Origin: Ischnura elegans
Taxonomy: Eukaryota > Arthropoda > Insecta > Odonata > Coenagrionidae
Assembly: GCF_921293095.1 (NCBI RefSeq)
Contig: NC_060254.1
Span: 57,830,069-57,894,068 of the forward strand
Length of the DNA stretch: 64,000 nucleotides
Reading direction: 5' to 3'
Part shown: one piece after another, positions 55,462 through 64,000 of the stretch
How positions within the stretch are numbered: position 1 is the stretch's first letter
Layout: every line of letters starts with the position of its first letter
Notes under the pieces: generated by a model
What the model was told of the DNA's origin: nothing
The model's database searches: none
The model's input: the letters and a program-made list of their open reading frames with translations, nothing else
Position numbers and translations under genes: made by a program

Positions 55462-55735
55462 CCAGCGGCGGATTTCAGGGCGTCGTCCTCACCCCCGAAA
55501 TTTTTGGGAAAATTGGAAATATTGTTGTCTATTAAGTGGCCCTCCAAGGAGTATTTTCTTTCGACAGTTAAAGAAGTAATGTTTAAAAATTATTGATGAG
55601 TACCTACCTAAAAGCCACTTGTCAACGCTTATCAGACCTCAGGCGCATTATCGCTGAGAGGTGCATAGTACATACCACCAAGGCGCGGCGGAAAGCATTA
55701 AACCGTCCCTCCAAAACAACCTAAATCCGACCCGG
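55462..55735. repeat. G/C-tract repeat (hAT-like ends)
   Basis: Left CAGCGGCGGATTTCAGG, right CCTAAATCCGACCCGGG. Imperfect inverted ends of the CAGNGGCGGATTT type. No target duplication verified. Confidence 0.4.
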
Positions 55736-56028
55736 GATATAGCATCTCGTTTGCGATATATCTAAATCATATCGATAATTATTTCAGTAAGTAGCATCGA
55801 GAATGAGCGACGAGTCATAAACCGAAACGTCAGTTTTATTCAAATTTGTTCCCCAAGGAGGAGACCAAGAATATTTAACTAATATTAGTCGCCAGGCAAA
55901 TCTAGAATCATGCATAAATGAAATGGTACATCGCACACCAGAGGAGAAGAGAGAATAAAGAAAAAGGTTAAGAAACCATTAAGGGAAGCTTGTGATCATA
56001 CTCCACTCCGACCACGAGGGAAGGCGCA

Positions 56029-56125
56029 ATAGGGTGGTTTCCTATTATTTTTAATGCATAAATCGAAAGATTAATACTCCTGGAGTAGGTACGCATTTCA
56101 CGCTTTTAGATTTTTATAGAAGGTT
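56029..56125 (+). mobile_element. fragment of ATAGGGTGGTTTCC-terminus MITE
   Basis: ATAGGGTGGTTTCCTATTAT, then ACTCCTGGAGTA and TTTTAGATTTTTATA, matching the left end of 37967-38644. Confidence 0.75.
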
Positions 56126-56163
56126 TAGCCGTGGTCCCCCTGTCGCCTTTCGTCAAAATAAAG

Positions 56164-56470
56164 GTTCATCTACATCTACATACTACCCCGCAAGCCACCT
56201 TAACAGACGTGTGGCGGGGGTGTTAGGACACCAGACGTTTACATAGAAAAAGGGAATGTTCCAAAGAAATTACGCCTAGCATTTGTTTAAGTCTTTCATC
56301 GAGCGGAGGAAAACGAATTCCCATACCTATCCGTTCGACAAAATATATCTTTATTTATCGTTTCTGTCGGACCTGGAAATGTAGCGGAGTTCTAGTATGA
56401 CGTTCTCCTTGTCGCTCTTAAAAATCCATTCCCCATTGCTCAAGTAATCTAAGCTTAGCGCGCAGCCTCC
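56164..56470. repeat. TACATCTACATAC / GCAAGCC repeat, copy 2
   Basis: ATCTACATCTACATACTACC, CGCAAGCCACC and GTGTGGCGGGGGTG at the start, like 53.28 kb, followed by degenerate sequence. Confidence 0.45.
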
Positions 56471-56609
56471 AAGTCTCTAGAGGCTCCAAAAAGCGAATTC
56501 GCTTAACATTTGTGCAACTCTTTTTGTTCTCTGCAGCAGTTTTTGACGAATCACGAAGCATTCCTTAGTATTTCATTAATATTACGAATTAATTGATTCA
56601 CGGCTTATG

Positions 56610-59112
56610 TTGACGCCAGGTTTCTCTCCACCCTTCTCTCATGGGACAAATGACCTCATCTGTCGGCCGCCTCCTCCAAATACCCACCACCTACCCCGAG
56701 GGGGTCAAAGCGTCGGGAGAGATACAACAAAACGAAAGAGTGAGAGGCCTCGACGAGTTTCGCAAATATTTCTGCGATCGAAACGAGAGCAGTCTTTCAA
56801 CACTGAAAGGGCGCCCTGGGGGTTAAACACAGCCGGACCGTACGTCAGAGTCTTCGCCTTGAGTCAAGACTGCTCGCTTCTCGGCAGTTCATCGCTCGTT
56901 GAAGGGCTCACATCGCCATGATGCGCGGCAATTTCTCTCGGCAAAAAAAATGAGAAGAAAACAAACGAAGGACTGCGCAATCAATAGACATTCCCAACTC
57001 GTGTCTCCCAACTTCATCTTATACGAAGGCATTATTGTCACATATAGAGGAAGCATCACTTCAACTCGACGGGTCGGTTTTGTCCATTTTACTGACTTAC
57101 CGAAAACCTTTATTACAGCAAGTATGTACTTAAAATTTTTTCTTCTTTAACATTTTTAAAATATTTCCAAAATTACCCAAAAAATGATATGCATAACTCA
57201 AAGTCAATACTCCGTCACAACAAATGCAGTAGATTATGAAGGAAAAGAGATGTTCAATCTTAAAACTGTATTTATGTATTTATGCCTCGTGCAACGGTGT
57301 TAATTTAGAACATACTCATTCAGGAGGCAGTAAAAGTTCACTTTTTTGCAGATCTCCGATGACTCTCCAAGAACTCACGTAAAACCAGCGGAGAAAAAAA
57401 TCGAAAAATGTTTTGCAAATTTTTGTTATTCTATCACACCGGAATGCGATCAGACATTTAGGCGTTTGGCTATGCTCAACTCAAGCATAACCAGCTTTTT
57501 TCAGCCACTTATATTTATTTCTCGAAGCTTTACAAGTGACCATCCGCTTTCTGTGATTCCTAGCGATGCTAAACAGATAAGTAGAGTATTATTTATCGTG
57601 TGCTAATGTTATCCTGCAATCTTCGCGTAAATAAATCTGGAACAATGTTACCCCCAATTTAAAAGCATCAAAAATCATTAAACCACCTAAAAACCTAAAA
57701 AAAAGGCTTGATAACACTTCTCACTTCATGGATAAATAGAATTCAATTGAACTTAGGCACAGTCGCTGTCCGTGGAACATTCCAAAATGAGGTTTTGACG
57801 TTGTTTTTCAGCACTCCAAAATGGATGATACGAGATGGGCGCTTTTAAATGTAACCATTTGGATTCAATTCACCCTTTTTTGCCTAGTATCGTCTTCTAT
57901 TTTCATCATCATTCTTTTTTACTATTAAACTACTTCTTCCCCACTGGTATGGATAAAAAAGCTGCAGAGAAACCATACAACAGACAAATTACAAATATAA
58001 ATATTATCAATATATTATCTCCCTCTTTCCACAATTCGTTTTGATATACCCCTCCATTAGGATGCGTAGTCGGAATTCCATGGTATCACCCAGAGAAGCT
58101 AAAAACATTGCGCATTCGGCCAAATTGCCAAATTAATAGAAGAGCTTACGAGCATAGGGCTCGAGTACCTACTGGAGTACTTGAAAGGGTCCGAATTGGG
58201 CGATGAGTGGGTTATCAGCGAAACAGTCCAGCCGTAAAACCATTTCGGTTGTGCATTGCAATTCATACGTACCATTCAAGTAAAAATCTTTTCGAATCGA
58301 TACTATCGACAGTATAACAGCAAAAATGACCCACGATAACAACTTTATTCGCTGTTTTCAGCAACATTAGTACAAAAAACGTTTTCGTGAATTCGGTGAT
58401 TAATAAAATTCTCCTTTAATTGAATTGAACACTTAATTCTTGCTGCTCGATGCACTAACTATCGTAACCAAAACACAGATCGAATGTAAATAAACCTTGC
58501 AGTGGCTATCAAAGAGTGCTGCCAAATTTTACTCTACTCATTAAATGAGGATGATGATGGCGACCGTTCGTTTCACCTAAAGGATATGAAGTACGACTTT
58601 TAAATTGTTTCAGCTGACTGAGTATGAAATTAACTCTGAGGGGTAAAGATTTCAATTTGGAGTTCACATGCCGCAAATATTTTTTCCGTTGTTTCAACAA
58701 AAAAATGCTCGTCTGGACGAATCCAACTAAACTATTTAAAACACATTTTCTTAAAATAAAGATAATTCATCTACAAATTTTTGCTTACCCTAATAAGGAT
58801 ATCGATTGTATCCAGGGTCTACTGAATTCTACTTATGCATTAATTGAGAAATGATGTCAGGACTACATTTATCTTACGCGATTTAATGATTTTCGATACA
58901 CAGAAATTGCGGGGTAATATTGTTACTTGTTTATTTACTCGCCGATTGAGGGATAACTTTCTTCCGAAGGTCACCTTATTCCGAAAGGATTTCCATTCAC
59001 ATGATGAATCACTTTGAGGACATCAAAAACCACTACGCTCAAATTAGATTTTTTTCCATTAAAATTTCATGGGCCAAGGTCCATCCAAATTTGGCAATAT
59101 GTCTGATGCAGT
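56610..59112. other. nothing recognised
   Basis: Several short frames, none with domain-like content; no structured repeat seen. Confidence 0.35.
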
Positions 59113-59229
59113 TTAATGAGGAGATAATGAATCCATTTGATTGAGTTCATTGGCACACACAGCGCCCAGCATATTCGAAATGTTGGGCTTCCGTCCCGAA
59201 ATGCACACGTCCTTGCGGATCTGCGCTGC
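59113..59229 (-). CDS. possible terminal exon, unidentified
   Basis: After a good acceptor (CTTTTTCCCGGCAG) the minus strand encodes AAQIRKDVCISGRKPNISNM and LGAVCANELNQMDSLSPH, then TAA. The composition is protein-like. No upstream exon was found within the window, so a partner could lie beyond its right end. Could be chance. Confidence 0.25.
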   Translation of the reverse strand, partial: AAQIRKDVCISGRKPNISNMLGAVCANELNQMDSLSPH

Positions 59230-59479
59230 CTGCCGGGAAAAAGACAACAATTGGAATTCTGTGTTACGCAACAGAGGGAAGGAGTATGGAGGGGGTAGGT
59301 AGACGGGACAGTGGAACACACATATGAACGCACACAAAACACAATCGCCAGCCCACAATCCCTTCACTGTTTCCCAAGTGCGCGGTGACGTCATGTCGCG
59401 GGAGGCAATATATTGCAGAATTCGACCAGTCAGTCGTATTAGATTTCGCTGCGTTTACGAACAGGCGCACGTAATACAC

Positions 59480-61935
59480 AACAGAATGCTAATATAATCC
59501 CATAGAACATATATTCCAATGACAACAGGCAGCTAAGGATAAGCTAATATTCCATACACACTCGGCTGTACACTAAGAGAATCGTCATGAAAATAAAACT
59601 GCCGCCTAAACCGAAGTAGAAGGAACTAGAACCGAAGTTTTCTGGTCACCGTTATTCTTTACATTGATTATAATAAGTTTTCTGTAACAAAAAATTGGAT
59701 TAGATATTATGAAGTTGCTATTAACGTTGAAAGTAGGTTTTAATTAATTAAACTTACCCGTCACGTTCCATCAAAGTCCACGTTGCAATTTTTATAGTTA
59801 AAAGTACTCAATATTTTAATTACAAACCTCGTCAGTTTTGGTCGATTGATTTTGGGAAACTTCAAATTGATTGATTATAAAAGCTCGCAAAAAAAGAGAA
59901 CTTCAGAAAATGTAGCTACTGGTTCCTTAAACCGAGCATTCCACACAAAGCAGGGTTGACTGCAGTAACAGCAAAAATTTCGGAAAGAACCTATCGTAAG
60001 GATAACTTTTATCAAAGTTCACTGGTAGTAAAGTTTGAATTACCAGCTAACAAATCGCACGTACGCTAATAAAACTATGCAAACAGATATTTCGTAGCGC
60101 ACGTACCTTATTATATGGTTCCCGGTTCTACCATAAGGCAGTAGTAAGTCCAATAACCGTAGATAAACATCAGATTAAACATAAAAAGGTGGCAATTTCT
60201 GGGTTCTGGGCATGCGACCAAGATTAAACCCGACAAATTCTGAGATCAGGTGATGGGTCTTATTGGCTGACTACGACGATAGCGTTTGTTTTCAGACAGT
60301 TAGATCCGAAATTAAACCTCTCTTAATCTATCTCCAAATATTCCATTCACTAAATTTTTCTATTTCCCCTGGCAGGAGTTGCATGAGGAGAGGCATGTAG
60401 ATGCCGGAATTATAATATTAGCCTCACCTTTTGCACCGCAATTACCTTGAGCTATCCTTTTTTATTTACTCTTAGAGATAAACCAGGAGAATTAAAATGT
60501 TGTTGAGTTCCAGAAATGAGTAATAAGGCCGAAGGTGGAAATAAAGATATTTTCATTAATATGAAACTCGCAAAATATTACGTTAGTAAAAATACGTCAT
60601 CTGACCAACTAAAGCGTCAAGTCCCTTGGTACTCGGTAAGTTTTTAAGCGAACATTGAACCATCTCTCCTTGACTCAGCAGGTAGAGTTAGCTTTATCCC
60701 AATTACGAGGAAACTAATTTTAAGTTGAATTCCATTTTATGCAGAGAAAACACTTTTTCAAATTTACATTTAACCCATAACTTTTTCCAAAATATATACG
60801 TCAAAAAGCCAACTTTTTCCTGGGGAAACATCAAATCCAATTATTTAATTTTTCTGTGGGTGCCCCAATTACGGTAGCCGCTCACGAATGCGACGGGGTC
60901 GGAGGACCGCATAAGAGACGAACGCGGTACTTCAAAAAGGGTCAGTGCTGTGACCGAGGGGAAGTTTCTGCACATTCGCATGAACCACTTAGGGCATAAG
61001 AGCATGCAGCAGCCCGGAAGGTTATCTACAGGATGGGCAAAGAGTCGATGAAGCCGCGGCGAAGCCACCACCAACAGCCTAATGAAATAAAATCCTGAAT
61101 CACTGGAACATTTTTCCGTCCCTCAGAATGATAGCTAGAGCGATAGGTTTTCAGGGACCGAAAGAATGATATCTCAGCCCATCATTTTTTAAATCCATCG
61201 GTCACTACCACCGTCCCTTTTTCCATCGCTTTATCTGTCACTTTCCCTATACACAACCATTATTCAATTGAAAGCCAAGGGTGGCTTTACAATCGCTTGC
61301 GTTCTGATTGGCTGAAGGACGGTGCCAGCGATGGTTTCAGCGACGAAAAAAGGAAGAACCGAATGATGGAAAAAGGGATGGGATTCCCATCCCTCGGGCC
61401 ATTGCTGAAAATGATCGCGTGAAACGGTAATGTTTTCCGCCAACATCGGAGCGATCGCTGTAGCTGTCCCTCGAAAGGATGGAAAAAAATGATCTTGTGA
61501 TTCAGGCTTATGGAGAGCGGCATACCGACCAACAAAAATTATACCTCCCAATCCTAAAACTCCGTTAAACGACGAAACGATTCACTGCATGGGGGAAAAT
61601 TTAAGAGAAACATCCCCCACCGAAATGCGCGTAGCCTGTAGGGGACTTAGGGGTCGTCAGCTCCAGAATTTTTTCACTCTTGACGACTGCCCGCCACAAA
61701 TCTAAGTCCAGGAGCACTTAGCCTCTGACTTTTCTCAAAATCGGATAATATTAACACATTACATCATCTTCATTCGGATAATACTGAGACACAAGAAAAC
61801 ACGAGAAGGCTCGCTGATGGGAGGTTAGAGGGAATATCAGGTCCTGACCAATCTTATGATTGTGGACTCATGATAATGAGGAGTGATATAAATAAAATCC
61901 GAAGATTCAGGCGTGATGTAGCGGAATTTTTCCAT
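59480..61935. other. nothing recognised
   Basis: Only short unrelated frames; no RNA gene or clear repeat. Confidence 0.35.
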
Positions 61936-61938
61936 AGT

Positions 61939-62215
61939 GAAATAAATACTTGAAATTTACCACGATTATAAAATTTATTACGACCGAAGTTTCAATGTTG
62001 TTACATCATCTCCCAGGCACAAATGGTGTGTAGAGAATTCAATTTATTTATTTTTTAACTGGTAATGATTATAACCTTACTTTCCCATATTCCAGTTAAA
62101 AATTGTGTTAATTGAATGCACTACACAACATTTTTACCTTGAATATGATGATGTAACATTAAAACTTAGGTCGTAATAAATTTTATAATGGTGGAAAATT
62201 GCAAGTATTTATTTC
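61939..62215. repeat. inverted pair of PLE-type 3' ends
   Basis: Arms 61939-62018 and about 62139-62215 share GAAATAAATACTTG, TATAAAATTTATTACGACC and TTACATCATC in inverted order. Outward reading of the left arm: GGGAGATGATG, a loop, CATTGAAACTTCGGTCG, AATAAATTTTATAA, similar in layout to the other PLE-type ends. More diverged than the 54 kb pair. A lone arm sits at 63183-63223. Confidence 0.55.
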
Positions 62216-63182
62216 AAAAGAGATAAGTAAATATTTTAAGAATGGTCTGAAACGCAAGGGGCAAACATACGGTCTTTATGTATAAGGGTCCTTTTACTTC
62301 CTATTAAATTTACTGACAACCAGTGACGTCATGGCAAAATTAGCAGTGCCGGAACGCATTTTCCTTACAAGTGATACATTACTCCGAGTGTTTTTTTAAT
62401 TGCAAGTTATTATGAACATTTTATTACCAAAATTTTTGTTTTGGATACGAATTATATACTAGAAATTTTGAGGCACCAGAATTGATAAAGTGTTATTAGA
62501 CTATTGTTTCTTTTTTAACCTGTGTCGGAACCGCGTTTCGACACCATGACACCACTACTGACAACCCAAAATAAGGTACTTGATTTTTTCCCTGGTCTAC
62601 CCTCTTCCGGATCGGATATCATAGAACTAAACCAAGCTTGGAAAACGCTAAACACAAGCTTTCGCACTTCCTACAACATATGATGTGCAAGGAGTAGGAG
62701 GCCAACGCTCAGTCAATTTTCATCGACGTAAAAGATAAAGATTTTCATTATTTCTCCACCGATTGGTGACTAATAACGAGGCATTGTGTATTAGGTCCTT
62801 TAAGAGTTGAAATTGCAACTCATTAGAATAATTCGGTGAATGGAAGGGAATATAAGTTGCGTCGAAAAAAACTCCTCCCCCATTAAGCCTTTCGATAGTA
62901 AATTTAAAATAAAAAACGCGTAAGTAGACACCCACTGTTAAAGTTTAGGCAAAATAAAGCCCCAAAAGAGACTCGCTACTGAACACGAGTATATCGCTAC
63001 ACAACACAAAAAGGACTGCCTCTGTCTTGAATAGTACATGCGGTACCAAAAAGAAAACAAAAGAGTATAAAAAAAGCAACTCTCATTAGTTCACTACCAC
63101 TCCGTGGTGTCGCTAGTGTGCAGTGCACTTAAACTTCAACACCCACTTTTCACGATACGGTTTCAATGCAATGCAATTTCCC

Positions 63183-63223
63183 ATGATTATAAAATTTATT
63201 ACGACCGAAGTTTCAATGTTGTT
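63183..63223. repeat. lone PLE-type 3' end fragment
   Basis: ATGATTATAAAATTTATTAC followed by GACCGAAGTTTCAATGTTG is nearly identical to the left arm at 61.96 kb. Confidence 0.6.
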
Positions 63224-64000
63224 GGGTTTCAATGGGAATTTGTTCTCTTTCATACGGTTAAGTCATCAGAGTTTACGCTCTTTCAGAGAGAACTGCTCTA
63301 TGAAGGAAGGAATCGAAGGAGAAAGTTAACATCAACGAGCCCGCGAGGACCAGGAGTAGCTGACAATGAGACGCGGTGACCCGCAAGGCATAAGTCGGTG
63401 ACGTCATTACGTAACCTGCGAAAATGTTTTTGCAGCCGATCTTTCGCCGCGGATAATTCAAGAAGTAGATGATGGATCTAAAACCATAAAAAATACTCGC
63501 CTCTTTATTTTTCAAACTCTATCTCAATCGATACTAAAAGAAAAACGGTGAACGACCCGATTGCACTATCTAATTAAGGGTGGAAAAGCTACGCCTTAGA
63601 AGAGAAAAAAGGTACATTCTTTGGAAATAAATTCTCGCCTCGCACACCCCTTTTAGATTCCACGGTACGTCCATTTCCAACCCTTTCGACGCAAAGGTAC
63701 ACGCCCACACATTCCGCGATACGTTCCTCATTCTTTCGCGCATTCCAAAGGGCAGCAAAAAGTCCAATTTAGGTCAGTCGCAATTTTATGACGAATCCCT
63801 CCCTGGTCGTTCTTCTTCTATGGAGGTTACGCCACGATTCAAAACAAAAACTTGATTCAATCTTTCCGTAAACAGTTTAAAATTCACCATTTTCAGATGC
63901 CTTGAATTCACCTTCCCCTGATCATCTTCACAATAATTGCTAACGTCAATACACTTAAATATACATGTCTATATACTCCTAATACTATCCAATTAAAGAA
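63224..64000. other. nothing recognised to the window end
   Basis: Short frames only. Confidence 0.35.

Noticed and set aside
1-64000. LTR retroelement, Polinton or viral fossil
   Set aside because: No paired long terminal direct repeats and no capsid, envelope, integrase or protein-primed polymerase signatures were recognised.

Overview
The window is animal nuclear DNA, most likely from an insect. It is AT-rich, its genes are split by introns with standard splice sites, and short interspersed repeats fill the introns and spacers. Five protein genes can be modelled. They occupy the left three quarters of the window.

Left end (1-13.4 kb): RpL7A (minus, six coding exons) and MED22 (plus, three coding exons) are divergently transcribed from a spacer of about 380 bp. 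This is the Surf3/Surf5 pair of the vertebrate surfeit locus, in the same head-to-head arrangement. RpL7A introns 2 and 3 each carry a box C/D snoRNA of the U24 (SNORD24) family, and vertebrate U24 also sits in an RPL7A intron. The spacer holds a DRE-type octamer and a palindromic ETS-type site. MED22 intron 2 (4.9 kb) is packed with mobile DNA: a fold-back-like element built from GTTCATGAAC-type half-sites, a Penelope-like element (PLE) remnant with a GIY-YIG domain, and a tRNA-Gly-derived SINE.

Middle (17-26.3 kb): two tandem minus-strand copies of a lysophospholipase-like/acyl-protein thioesterase gene (LYPLAL1-like). Both encode 229 aa from five exons of identical length. Copy A has tiny introns. 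Copy B has introns swollen by repeats and an altered oxyanion-loop motif.

Right (27.8-47.4 kb): a minus-strand gene, modelled from three exons, encodes a small protein with an RITF-type PP1-docking motif resembling the taperin/phostensin region. Its proposed first exon has a decayed duplicate at 48.1-48.3 kb. From 48.3 kb to the end I find no convincing gene, only one possible exon near 59.1 kb.

Mobile DNA: hAT-type MITEs with 8-bp target duplications, a pair of 234-bp PIF/Harbinger-like MITEs with TAA duplications, two tRNA-derived SINE families, LINE fragments, MITEs with ATAGGG termini, and at least five loci where PLE-type 3' ends lie as inverted pairs (10.7, 20.9, 48.9, 54.3 and 62.1 kb). 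The 54 kb pair is nearly perfect and flanked by a 12-bp repeat. The most notable observations are the twin U24 snoRNAs within the conserved Surf3/Surf5 pair and the repeated palindromic packaging of PLE ends.
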